A stretch of 64,000 nt of DNA from Lamellibrachia satsuma (Eukaryota > Annelida > Polychaeta > Sabellida > Siboglinidae): NCBI GenBank assembly GCA_033239005.1, contig BSQZ01000018.1:4275536-4339535 (forward strand), in the 5' to 3' direction. Below the pieces are notes generated by a model. That model had not been told where the DNA came from. It saw only the letters and a program-made list of their open reading frames with translations, and ran no database searches. Below, in pieces: positions 1 to 11,605 of this stretch. The position numbers and the translations under genes are program-made. Each line of letters starts with the position of its first letter. The first letter of the stretch is position 1.

Positions 1-60
1 CTCCAGATGGCAAGTGGACAAGGAAGCCATTAACTTACTGAGAATCCAACAACTTTAATC
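1..60. repeat. dispersed repeat fragment (AGATGGCAAGTGGACAAGGA family)
   Basis: The opening bases share a run of about 20 bp plus looser similarity with 54141-54190 and, more diverged, with 60081-60125. All three read like the same end of an interspersed element. No coding capacity is seen. Confidence 0.5.
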
Positions 61-229
61 ACGCCTTTTTATAAAATGGTGTCAAAAAACATATTAATTA
101 CATTAGCACTTAGTAAAAGTATTACCTTTTTTGAAAAATATATTTTAGTATGTGTGCATTTTTGTTGTAAACAATTGTTGGTTTTGTTTCAATAACATTC
201 GACAATGCAGTTGTCTCGCTTATCCAACT

Positions 230-345
230 CTCGCTCGCCTTCGTGAATTCGCCGAGAAGAGAGTCTGGCCGCAGAGGCGTGGTCTCGTTGTTACCCACTG
301 TCACGACTCCATTTTGTGTAGGCGTTCCCATATAATCAAAGTTTA
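230..345. repeat. dispersed repeat fragment (AGAGTCTGGCC..CCATTTTGTGTAGG family)
   Basis: A block with GAGAAGAGAGTCTGGCC, a TTACCCAC core and ACTCCATTTTGTGTAGG recurs at 53069-53141. Its left part recurs at 29420-29450, where the CGCCTTCGTGAACTCGCCGA piece has expanded into a tandem array. It is an interspersed element. The rest of 61-547 is AT-rich and shows nothing else. Confidence 0.55.
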
Positions 346-547
346 AAGTTAATTCGAACTGCATCGTATACACTGATAAAAGTGCACACTTATTTTATGA
401 ATTAGCCAAATGCCCGGATGAGTTCTTAATTAGCTACTTATGTATGCGCCCAGATTCTTGATACATAATTTCCGTTACAATGAGAACCCTACTCTGCATC
501 CAGGCGAAGATGTGTTCGACGGTGGCGCCATAACGCGGAGCCTGGAT

Positions 548-1852
548 GTATGTTCTATGTTCCACCTAGTGTATGTTATCCGGGAACCCGTGTAAACATC
601 TCTTAAAACTATATGTTCAGTGTTCCACCTAGTGTATGTTATCCGAGAACCCGTGTAAACATGTCTTAAAACTATATGTTCAATGTTCCACCAAGTGTAT
701 GTTATCCGAGAACCCGTGTAAACATGTCTTAAAACTATATGTTCAATGTTCCACCAAGTGTATGTTATCCGAGAACCGTGTAAACATGTCTTAAAACTAT
801 ATGTTCAATGTTCCACCAAGTGTATGTTATCCGAGAACCGTGTAAACATGTCTTAAAACTATATGTTCAATGTTCCACCTAGTGTATGTTATCCGAGAAC
901 CCGTGTAAACATGCCTTAAAACTATATGTTCAATGTTCCACCAAGTGTATGTTATCCGAGAACCCGTGTAAACATGTCTTAAAACTATATGTTCAATGTT
1001 CCACCAAGTGTATGTTATCCGAGAACCCGTGTAAACATGTCTTAAAACTATATGTTCAATGTTCCACCAAGTGTATGTTATCCGAGAACCCGTGTAAACA
1101 TGTCTTAAAACTATATGTTCAATGTTCCACCTAGTGTATGTTATCCGAGAACCCGTGTAAACATATCTTAAAACTATATGTTCAATGTTCCACCTAGTGT
1201 ATGTTACCCGAGAACCCGTGTAAACATGTCTTAAAACTATATGTTCAATGTTCCACCTAGTGTATGTTACCCGAGAACCCGTGTAAACATGTCTTAAAAC
1301 TATATGTTCAATGTTCCACCTAGTGTATGTTATCCGAGAACCGTGTAAACATGTCTTAAAACTATATGTTCAATGTTCCACCTAGTGTATGTTACCCGAG
1401 AACACGTGTAAACATGTCTTAAAACTATATGTTCAATGTTCCACCTAGTGTATGTTACCCGAGAACCGTGTAAACATGTCTTAAAACTATATGTTCAATG
1501 TTCCACCTAGTGTATGTTACCCGAGAACCGTGTAAACATGTCTTAAAACTATATATTCAATGTTCCACCTAGTGTATGTTATCCGAGAACCCGTGTAAAC
1601 ATGTCTTAAAACTATATATTCAATGTTCCACCTAGTGTATGTTACCCGAGAACCGTGTAAACATGTCTTAAAACTATATATTCAATGTTCCACCTAGTGT
1701 ATGTTACCCGAGAACCGTGTAAACATGTCTTAAAACTATATATTCAATGTTCCACCTAGTGTATGTTACCCGAGAACCGTGTAAACATGTCTTAAAACTA
1801 TATGTTCAATGTTCCACCTAGTGTATGTTATCCGAGAACCCGTGTAAACATG
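548..1852. repeat. 63-bp minisatellite, about 21 copies
   Basis: Units of 62-63 bp carry the string ATGTTATCCGAGAACCCGTG followed by TAAACATGTCTTAAAACTAT. Units vary at a few sites (CCAAG/CCTAG, TATCC/TACCC, CCCG/CCG). 63-bp and 62-bp forms are interspersed, so reading frames open and close with no coding signal. It is most simply an intronic or intergenic satellite of the minus-strand gene to its right. Confidence 0.9.
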
Positions 1853-2111
1853 TCGTGCTCATAATTAGTATAGTAGAATACCGTTTTTTATTTATTTATT
1901 GTAATTACTATCCAACTTATAGATATCTCTATTTTGTACAATACATGTTTTATATCTGTATTTGTGAAATTATGATCCTCAATGTACTATGTACCACAAT
2001 GTACGTGGTTAGAATGAATAAGTATCTATCTATGGATAATCGAGGCTACTATTAGACAACGTACCGACTTCCGTTAATTACTATTAGATAGCCAATCGGC
2101 ACACGTCTTAC

Positions 2112-2471
2112 AAACCTTCTGGAGTCGTTAATGAACTGTTTTAGGACGGAGTCACACTGGATCGTAACGTCATTTGGCCTGGGCGAATCAGCTCGCCCTG
2201 TTTCCGATACAACGCCATTCTGCCTTGTGAAGTCGTCGTTGTGGGCGAATACGAAGTTTTCGGGTGTAGGAGCCGCCATGGACACGGTGGCACAAAGTTG
2301 CGGGCATGACTCTGTAATCTGGGGTTGCCGCAAGGCTCGGCCTTTGATGCCAGCGATCTTGGGGCTGAGATCCGAATCGGACGGAGCTCGTTGCCCGAGC
2401 GACCGGAGCTCTCCGTCGCACAGGGCCTCTTTCAGCGGAGTGGCGCTGCCTCGCTCTTGCTGCTGTTGACG
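2112..2471 (-). CDS. internal exon of minus-strand Ser/Arg/Pro-rich gene (last exon seen in window)
   Basis: Read on minus, a pyrimidine-rich acceptor ending CTCTCGTAG precedes 120 uninterrupted codons, which end in TTT followed by the donor GTAAGA. Both borders are phase 0. The peptide begins RQQQERGSATPLKEAL, contains SDSDLSPK (a proline-directed Ser site) and ends near NDSRRF. GC content is clearly above the flanking intron. It follows the exon at 3197-3463 in the same phase, so the two very likely belong to one transcript that continues past the left edge. No known domain is recognised and the composition suggests a disordered region. A shadow reading in another frame also stays open but lacks a fitting donor. 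Confidence 0.6.
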
Positions 2472-2617
2472 CTACGAGAGACACGTTGGACGCATCAGGT
2501 ATTGACCAGTGAGTGCTAAGCTTTTTGTTGATAGGTTGGTGGCTGACTCGTGGCGTTTGGTGCATGGTTGATGGTTTATTTAGTTTCTTAGTTGGACGAG
2601 TTTGTGATTCTGTATGT

Positions 2618-3083
2618 TCGTTCGTTCGTCCGTCCGTCCGTCCGTCCGTCCGGTCGGTCGGTCGGTCGGTCGGTCGGTCGGTCGGTCGGTCGGTCGGTCG
2701 GTCGGTCGGTCGGTCGGTCGGTCGGTCGGTCGGTCGGTCGGTCGGTCGGTCGGTCGGTCGGTCGGTCGGTCGGTCGGTCGGTCGGTCGGTCGGTCGGTCG
2801 GTCGGTCGGTCGGTCGGTCGGTCGGTCGGTCGGTCGGTCGGTCGGTCGGTCGGTCGGTCGGTCGGTCGGTCGGTCGGTCGGTCGGTCGGTCGGTCGGTCG
2901 GTCGGTCGGTCGGTCGGTCGGTCGGTCGGTCGGTCGGTCGGTCGGTCGGTCGGTCGGTCGGTCGGTCGGTCGGTCGGTCGGTCGGTCGGTCGGTCGGTCG
3001 GTCGGTCGGTCGGTCGGTCGGTCGGTCGGTCGGTCGGTCGGTCGGTCGGTCGGTCGGTCGGTCGGTCGGTCGGTCGGTCGGTC
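2618..3083. repeat. (GTCG)n tetranucleotide array, about 460 bp
   Basis: It begins as GTTC, passes through six GTCC units and becomes about 110 nearly perfect GTCG units. Every unit holds a CpG. The array is open in all frames because a 4-bp unit without stops gives a repeating 4-aa peptide; this is not a gene. It lies in the intron between the exons at 3197 and 2471. Confidence 0.97.
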
Positions 3084-3196
3084 AACTAGCTTATACATAA
3101 TTTTCAAATTTGGACACCGTTATGCCGTTCCGGTTACACGGTTGAAATAGTTGTCAGCGAAACCAAGACAAACACAACACGAATGATATACACTAC

Positions 3197-3463
3197 CTGT
3201 AGTAGCCGGTTGCGCGGTGTCAACAGGACGGGCTTATGGCTGCCGTGTCGTTTCCGGAGTGTCTGCCGCGCCTGCGCCACGGTGGTTGACGTGCCGGCGT
3301 CTCGCGACGAGTTACAGCCTCGAACACGCCGCGTGGGGCCAGCCGGGGCATCCACATCATCAACGTTCGTCTTGACAGCGGCGTCGGCAGCCGCCGTCGA
3401 CATCGACCGGCGGAACTTCGGGGTCGACTCACCCTTCACGCCGATCGACGGGTCGTACACCTT
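3197..3463 (-). CDS. internal exon of minus-strand Ser/Arg/Pro-rich gene
   Basis: On minus, a strong acceptor (TTTTTTGTCGCTTCGTCCCGCAG) opens 89 codons that end CTACAG before the donor GTAGTG. Both borders are phase 0, matching the neighbouring exons at 4348 and 2471. The peptide starts KVYDPSIGVKGESTPKFRRS, has an Ala/Asp/Val-rich middle and a basic end with LRKRHGSHKP and LLTPRNRLLQ. GC content is far above the flanking repeats. TPKFRRS and TPRN offer kinase-like sites. No domain is recognised. A 300-bp GT tract lies just upstream of the acceptor, so the polypyrimidine tract and branch site are squeezed next to a microsatellite. Confidence 0.65.
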
Positions 3464-3491
3464 CTGCGGGACGAAGCGACAAAAAATGGGG

Positions 3492-4347
<856 letters not shown>

Positions 4348-4570
4348 CTTCAGATGGCGCAGTTGTTCCCGCAGGTCTTCGCCGTTGCGTTGGCGGTTGC
4401 GCTGCAGTCGCGCCCATTCTCGGTCGAGCGAGCGCAGTTTCTCGTCGCAAGAAGTCTGTTGTCTTCTGTTCAGAGCCTGCGTTATCCCACTGGGCGTGAA
4501 TACGACCGACAGGCAATCACGCATGGTGTCCGGCCCGGTCAGACAGCTACTCAGACTCGTGCCGGGCACG
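4348..4570 (-). CDS. exon with coiled-coil-like segment, minus-strand gene
   Basis: About 74 codons are open on minus and end CTGAAG before GTTGGTAAGG. Cutting as AAG|GTTGGT gives phase 0, which fits the next exon; GTTG|GTAAGG is a stronger site but gives phase 1. The peptide runs TSLSSCLTGPDTMRDCLSVV, then a Gln/Arg/Leu/Glu-rich helix (DEKLRSLDREWARLQRNRQR, later LREQLRHLK) with heptad-like leucines. The 5' border is uncertain: the acceptor CTATTAG at 4571 keeps the frame, and an internal ATG at 4524 in a fair Kozak context could instead be a start. Linking to the exon at 12854 requires a phase-2 junction that the GTAAGT donor there does not give, so an exon may be missing or this may be a separate gene. 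Family unknown. Confidence 0.55.
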
Positions 4571-5939
4571 CTAATAGTTCACCTGTAGATTGGTCGCGAC
4601 TCCCAGATCAAAACGCTTGAATAGTCTGTTCCAATGTGTTGGCACCTGGGTTAGCCTTGATGTTTGGATGTATACGTTTAGAATATCCTTATACGGAAGA
4701 CGAACAGTATACGTGACGCGAGTTCGTGCTACAGTCAGTAAGACCGGACGTGTTCGTCCGTGTTCTCTCCAGTTCAGTGTACACGCGTTTTCAACTTGTG
4801 TGTAAGGTACACTATGGTTATATGTATAACACTTAGACGGTGCCACGAACTATGTCTGTCTGTCTGTGTCGCCGGTCGCGGATCAGACTGTCTGTTTGTC
4901 GCAACACCACAGGAATATGTGCGTCATTTCTTGTTAGCGATCTCGGTTCCTGTCAGCAGTGACGTGGAGTTTATTCAGTCGGCCGCCTAAGAACGTGCGA
5001 TTCGCACAGCGGTGGTAGCGTATCGGCCGATTCAGCGCGGGGACTCGGCCCTCGAAAGTCACTCGACCTGCGGATTAGGCCGCTGACGTTGTTCACGAGA
5101 GGTGAGCTTCGCAGCGGGTGATCGGCAGACGGCGCTGCGGGGCAGCGGATTATAATCTGCAGAATTGTTGCGGAGGAGTTCGGCTATTCTCGGGCGGACG
5201 ATAATTCTGGATATGCAGACGTTCATCCGCTCGGCAAATCCGCAACTGAGCCTCAGTTGTATGTGATTGCTGCAGAAGTCGAGGCTCATAAATGTATTAT
5301 TAGTGTTAGTCGGTGCTGGTTGTAACGTAATAACCGAAATACACGTTGGTGCCTTACGCAATCGTACTGACTTGGGTAGCAACTTATATTGAAATATAGG
5401 CGGCGATTTCCCGAAACAAAGGCAGAGAGGGAGACATAACTATGACCGAACTGGAGAGAGTATCGTTCATTATTAAAACAACACCGTTAATATATTTATT
5501 ATTAACATAAAAGTGGATAAAAGTTAAGGTACACAGCAAATGGCAAGCAAAGAGCGGGACGCCATGAAACGGAAATGTTTAGCTGCAGATTTCTTAAGAG
5601 ATTTATTTGATAACAAAGATATGGATGATTTGTGCGTCAACGAGACGCGATGAACACGTACTATGCACAAAGAAAACGCATTAAGAAGACTAGCTATTTT
5701 TGACGTAGGAAATTTCAAATAAAACCAATTATCAGTGGATATAATTATCACCAGATTTGACATAGCAGCAGAGGTCCACGTGCGTGGTCATACCTACAAA
5801 CCACCTCGCTTGGAGACTCCCACGGTTTTGATCCAGTAGTCTGCCTTTAGCCATAACAATTTCTCACGTCACGTAACTGCCGAACATTGCAACACGTGTT
5901 GTGTGTTTTAATTACATAACTCCTGTAGATGACAATCGC
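4571..5939. other. non-coding stretch with a GC-rich island at 4980-5260
   Basis: Most is ordinary AT-rich sequence. The island at 4980-5260 has many CpGs. On plus it ends at a good donor-like ACGAGAG|GTGAGC (5101), so it could be a 5' untranslated exon. On minus, an open stretch with acceptor TTCTGCAG exists but its phases fit neither neighbouring exon. I do not call a gene here. Confidence 0.35.
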
Positions 5940-6030
5940 AACATCAGCCCTCCGTGTCCCACAACATCAGCCCTCTGTGTCCCACAACACCAGCCCTCTG
6001 TGTACCACAACATCAACCCTCTGTGTCCCA
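5940..6030. repeat. 23-bp tandem repeat, 4 copies
   Basis: Units contain CAGCCCTCTGTGTCCCACAA with single-base variants. Short and non-coding. Confidence 0.85.
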
Positions 6031-6254
6031 GCTACGCATTCGCTGATTGCGTTTTTGTGATGCGTTAGGTGGTAGTTGTGGCGCCATCTGTTGACCAAAC
6101 CTGTAGGATAAAGTTCTACACCCAAAGAAGCGTGTGAATTTTTTTATGTGACCACGTTGACAGGTCCAGAGAGGAAGGTCTGTGATCTTGACCTGGAGGA
6201 GAAGACCATAGAAGACCATGCTGGTTAAAAGACTTCATGCAAAATGGAAATAAG

Positions 6255-6393
6255 TATTATATAGTAAAGATTATATAGTAAAAACTATATGTTATATAGT
6301 ATAAACTATATGTTATATAGTATAAACTACATGTTATATAATATAAACTACATTGTATACAGTATAAACTATAAGATAAAGTTCCAATGACTT

Positions 6394-6471
<78 letters not shown>

Positions 6472-6605
6472 AAGTCATTGGAACTTTATCTTCTAGTTTA
6501 TACTATATATAATGTAGTTTATACTATATAACATGTAGTTTATACTATATAACATGTAGTTTATACTATATAACATATAGTTTATACTATATAACATATA
6601 GTTTT

Positions 6606-6610
<5 letters not shown>
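6255..6610. repeat. long inverted repeat (palindrome) around an AT tract
   Basis: The left arm (about 6255-6393) and right arm (about 6467-6610) are near-perfect reverse complements. They meet at AAAGTTCCAATGACTTT / AAAGTCATTGGAACTTT and enclose roughly 70 bp of (AT)n. Each arm is itself made of 21-bp units like TATAACATATAGTTTATACT; the right arm carries one extra unit. The unit is the same as in the 1-kb array at 15810-16815. Confidence 0.9.
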
Positions 6611-6681
<71 letters not shown>

Positions 6682-6697
6682 TTATTTATATATATAA
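6606..6697. repeat. (TA)n dinucleotide array
   Basis: A pure TA tract with a TTTATTTA interruption near its right end, directly after the palindrome. Confidence 0.95.
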
Positions 6698-7849
6698 TCT
6701 TAGAAATGTGCATGTTTATACAAATTACTGTAACGATGCTTTCAGCTGAATAAAATCAAACCAGCAGTTCCCAAAGCCAAATAATCTCATCTTTTATGCG
6801 TAGTGGTTTATCCAGTGCATGCGCGAAAAACACCAACCCATGCGTTAGCCCAAAATGGTCTTTAAAGCTAATGTCACCAGTTGCTTGAGACTTGAGACTA
6901 CAGTACACACGTCGATAGATGCTGCCATCTGTTGGGGCGAGTTATTAAAACATTGGTCGTTTCCTTTGACCAGATGGTGGCGCACTGCCTAATCATTTTG
7001 ATAAAAGAAAGCTGCCAATATACTATACAATTGTGAATTGTTGACAGTAAAACTACCAAACAGGTGAAATATTAAATTATATATATATATTTACATATAC
7101 GTGTTATATTGCCTATACGGTTTTAGACAATTATTTAACAAAAGTTTCGGCGCTGACCAATCACTTGGCGAGTTTCTGTTTTCCCGGTGCAACAAAGAGT
7201 TCGGGTCCCCTGGGGATCCAAATGACACTAGTTCCTTGGGTATTCGTCGTCCATTCTTTGAGCCGCATCAGTGTGACATGCTCGCTTCGCCGCTTCTCTG
7301 TTATTTCTATGATATATATAAAATAAATGTTTATTTAAGCCAAGAAGTCCATAATATATACATAAAATAAAAAATACACGCATGGACACACATCTTGTGC
7401 ATTAAAAGCACATATATAGGTCAGTTTAATGTATTTCACAGTGATGATTGAGAAAATGACATGTGAATATTTATGATTGTTTCACAGCAAGATGTTTCAT
7501 GACATCAGTTGTAAAATATATGTCTCTAGGTTGAGATCTGCAGTGTACCCCCATGTTTATTATATTGAACAGTGTTATACTCACCAAACTAGTTGTATGG
7601 TCAGCAGATTGTATGAGACTTATTATGATGAATAGTGACTAGCTCGGAATAGCTTTTCTGCAAAGGCAACGAAAGTGAATCTATATAAACAAACATTAAA
7701 TTTATATACATAATGTGATCCTTCATTTGCCTAATTTATATTTTTTAGAGCTAGGGCCTATGCTAGCTTACTGGACAGGCTGTGACCCAGAAAGCAACAT
7801 GTAATATATATATGCGTGCGAGTTATTTCTAAATGGTGTGTCTTTCTAC
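6698..7849. other. AT-rich intergenic or intronic DNA
   Basis: No splice-bounded open frame, RNA gene or clear repeat was found. Short open frames here lack coding character. Confidence 0.5.
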
Positions 7850-9046
7850 TGATTATTAATTCATCCCTTGACTGGGCCGATCGAAGGGGTGCGCGTGGAG
7901 GCTTCCACAGAGATCTTTCTCCATCTGGGACGGTTGTGAGCAGCATCGCATAATTCCTGTGCCTCTAGACCCGTTCACTCTCGAATGTTGTCCATGTACA
8001 TTTTTATGATCTTCATCGTTTTCTGCCGCCCTTGACCGTGCCTTGTAGTATTTCTTTGGCAAGTGTGTTGTGTCAGGTTATATGACCAAAACCATTGGAG
8101 TTTTTGGCGTGTTACTGTGGCCAAAAACGGTTCTTTTGGTCATGCGGCTACGGTGATGGCTTGCATTACTGTTACATTTGTTATGTGGTCTCTGTAAGAC
8201 ATTTTCAGGATCCTTCTGAAAATTTCACCGCAAATGCGGCTATTCTTCTTTCTGACTCAGCTTTTAGGGTCCAGTTTTCGCATCCGTATGTCAGCATTGA
8301 CACAACCAGGCTTTTATAGAGTCGTATCTTTGTTGTTGTTTTGATGTTGTTGTTGCTCCATATCTTCTTGAGTTTTGCTATAGCTGATATTACCAGGTTT
8401 ATCCCTGTGCGTATTTCCTCTGTGGAGTCGCCCTTAGAGGAGATGACCGGCCAGTGCTACTTGAATGATTTTACTTCTTCGAGGCGTTTTCTCTTCATTA
8501 ATATAATACTTCTTGGCGCTATTCAGTTGTTGACCATAATCTTGCTGTTTTCTGCACTTATTTCCATTCTGTAAGCACGCGCTTTCCTTTCCAGTGTTGT
8601 TATAAGTTCTCGTAGCTCCTCCTCTGTTCCAGTGATTAAGTCAATGTCATCTGCGAATCGTAGGTTGCTGATCTCTCTTCCGTTTATCGATGTTGTGCCA
8701 CTGAAGTTGTGTATAGTTTCTTGCATGATATTTTCAAGGTATAGGTTGAACAGCACTGGCGACAAAAGCATCCCTGGCGTACTTCGACCGATGTTCGAAA
8801 CGATTGTCCAAAATCTCCTTCGTGTACCACAGCACTCGTTGATCACAAGTCCTTCGTCAATGTTATATCGTCGCATTACTCGCCAGAGTCCGTTGTACCA
8901 CACACGATCAAATGCCTTTTTGAAGTCGATGAAATTGTGATATAGGTATTGATGGTGATCAACGTGTTTCTCCATTAACAGTCTTATGTTGAAGATTTGT
9001 TCGATTATTATGTCATGGAAAATTGTGCTGTGACACAACCATAAAT
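7850..9046 (-). mobile_element. non-LTR retrotransposon, 3' half of reverse transcriptase, decayed
   Basis: On minus, a roughly 160-codon stretch holds reverse transcriptase blocks in order: YHNFIDFKKAFDRVW, a degraded GRSTPGMLLSPVLFNLYLE block and the catalytic SNLRFADDIDLI (FADD box), then ELITTLERKARAYRMEIS. Further downstream, in shifted frames, come pieces typical of the carboxy end of these elements (FGH, LPKEILQGT, MDNIREWTG, RWRKISVEA). Stops and frame changes show it is dead. The 5' part (endonuclease) is missing, as usual for 5'-truncated LINEs. It is embedded in the long minus-strand intron. Clade assignment needs a tree. Confidence 0.85.
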
Positions 9047-9091
9047 ATCTATTTGTCATTTTCAGACATCTATCCTTGTAAGAAATCTCGT

Positions 9092-9138
9092 ACATACATA
9101 CATACATACATACATACATACATACATACATACATACA

Positions 9139-9185
<47 letters not shown>
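9092..9185. repeat. (CATA)n then (AT)n microsatellite
   Basis: About 18 CATA units pass into a short AT tract immediately 5' (minus sense) of the LINE fragment. Confidence 0.95.
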
Positions 9186-9299
9186 GTTAATAATACTTTA
9201 CTAATCTAACATAGATGTAATATATACATTAAAGGCATCAACATAGTTATTAGCAAAGGCAATGCTTAATACCGTAAGGCATGATATGTAAAAAGTTGA

Positions 9300-9900
9300 T
9301 GTCTTGACACTTTTTCCATTTTAATATTTGTCATGGCATGGCTGCTAATATATAATTAAAAAAACAGACCTGAACTTTGAATTTTTATTGACATTCCTAG
9401 TCAATATCAAATGCAACACTGACCTTATAAAAACACTGTTTAATTTTGACGTCTTAAAAATTATATTAAAAAAAGTACTATATCTATTTTAAAACTTTTC
9501 ACGTTTAATTTTCTCATACGTACTACCATATCATAAAACTATTTTTAAAACCAGTTCTGCAATTTGAACTTTTTATTGACATCTTAGTCAATATCAAATG
9601 CAGCACAGACTTGGCATATAACATTTGTAAAATGTTGACATCTTCAAAAAATCATATCTCTAACAAATACTTATCGATTTTGAAACTTCTTTTACATTTC
9701 AGTTTTTATGGATACTATACTATCATAAAACTATTTTAATAACCAGATCTACAATTTAATATTTTTATTAACAACATCCCAATCAATGTCAAATGCACTA
9801 GGTCTATAGTCAGACTCGGCTATACAATTTATTACAAGTTGACGTTTTCCGAAACTTGTATCTCGAAAAGTTCATTATAGATTATGAACTGTTTTCACAT
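9300..9900. repeat. diverged ~185-bp tandem repeat, 3 copies
   Basis: The phrase TTTTTATTGACATC..AGTCAATATCAAATGCA recurs near 9380, 9568 and 9757, each followed by a (dys)similar TTGACATCTT and ACTTTTCACATTT-like block. Spacing is about 187 bp. Copies are well diverged. The rest of 9186-10386 shows nothing coding. Confidence 0.6.
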
Positions 9901-10386
9901 TTCAGTTTCTCATGGCTTCTGTTATACCGTCAACATTTTATAAGTAGATATACGCGGTATTGTATTGTTTATATGCTTTGGGGCTATCATTTGATAACAG
10001 TTACGAAGCGAATGTCAATCCCCGTTGCTAAAAAATATGGCGACTGCCGCTGGAGTCATGTCTTGGCTGCCCAAAACGAAAAGCCTAAGGTATTGTCACT
10101 GACATACACACCTACGTCATATGACTGCTCGCTTTGCCAGCTACGCTGATGTTGTGCTGACTATTGTTCTTAAAATAATATATCAATGACTTGGAAGATG
10201 ATATAACAAGTAAAGTACTGACACTTGCAGATACCACAAAAGTGTTTAGAGAGGTTCAAAATGACAGACACAAACATATTATACAAGGCGACCTAACAAA
10301 TTATATGTTGTGAAGTATGTCTACACGAGAACATAGATGTAAAATATAAAATGGGGGATAATGTTATGAGCACAACCAATAAAACA

Positions 10387-11605
10387 GATTTAGTAGTAAC
10401 AATACTCCCTAGACAGACTACAAAGACTTAGTAGTAAGAATACCCTCTAGACAGACTACAAAGACTTAGTATTAACGAAAATCCCTAGAGAGACTACAAA
10501 GATTTAGTAGTAACAATACTCCCTAGACATAATACAAAGACTTAGTAGTAACAATACTCCATAGACAGACTACAAAGACTTAGTAGTAACAATACTCCCT
10601 AGACAGACTACAAAGATTTAGTAGTAACAATACTCCCTAGACAGACTACAAAGACTTAGTAGTAACAATACTCCCTAGACAGACTACAAAGACTTAGTAG
10701 TAACAATACTCCCTAGACAGACTACAAAGACTTAGTAGTAAGAATACTCCCTAGACAGACTACAAAGACTTAGTAGTAAGAATACTCCCTAGACAGACTA
10801 CAAAGTCTTAGTAGTAAGAATACTCCCTAGACATACTACAAAGACTTAGTAGTAAGAATACTCCCTAGACAGACTACAAAGACTTAGTAGTAAGAATACT
10901 CTCTAGACAGACTACAAAGACTTAGTAGTAACGATACTCCCTAGACATAATACAAAGACTTAGTTGTAGCAATACTCCCTAGACATAATATAAATACTTA
11001 GTTGTAGCAATACTCCCTAGACATAATACAAAGGCTTAGTAGTAGCAATACTCCCTTGATAGACTACAAAGACTTAGTAGTAGCAATACTCCCTAGACAA
11101 AATACAAAGACTTAGTAGTAGCAATACTCCCTAGACATAATACAAAGACTTATTTGTAGCAATACTCCCTACACAGAATACAAAGACTTAGTAGTAGCAA
11201 TACTCCCTAGACATAATACAAAGACATAGTAGTAGCAATACTCCCTAGACATAATATAAATACTTAGTTGTAGCAATACTCCCTAGACATAATACAAAGA
11301 CTTAGTAGTAGCAATACTCCCTAGACATAATACAAAGACATAGTAGTAGCAATACTCCCTAGACATAATACAAAGACTTAGTAGTAGCGATACTCCCTAG
11401 ACATAATACAAAGACTTAATAGTAGCAATACTCCCTACACAGAATACAAAGACATAATAGTAGCAATACTCCCTAGACATAATATAAATACTTAGTTGTA
11501 GCTATACTCCCTAGACAGAATACAAAGACTTAGTAGTAGCAATACTCCCTAGACAGAATACAAAGACGTAGTTGTAGAAATACTCCCTAGACAGAATACA
11601 AAGGA
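10387..11605. repeat. 38-bp minisatellite, about 32 copies
   Basis: Units carry CTTAGTAGTAACAATACTCC and CTAGACAGACTACAAAGA. The left part mostly has AGTAACAATA/CAGACTAC. The right part has AGTAGCAATA/CATAATAC, so two variant blocks make up the array. No coding signal. Confidence 0.95.

Noticed and set aside
886..1134. Small Cys-rich protein with MLSENPCKHVLKLYVQCSTK repeats
   Set aside because: It is a frame of the 63-bp satellite; 62-bp units break the frame elsewhere and no gene signals surround it.
2513..3150. Long GRSV / PTDR repeat proteins on both strands
   Set aside because: They come from the stop-free GTCG tetranucleotide array; no start, splice or composition signal supports coding.
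5059..5300. Additional exon linking 12854 to 4570
   Set aside because: The minus acceptor and open frame exist, but the phases fit neither neighbour.
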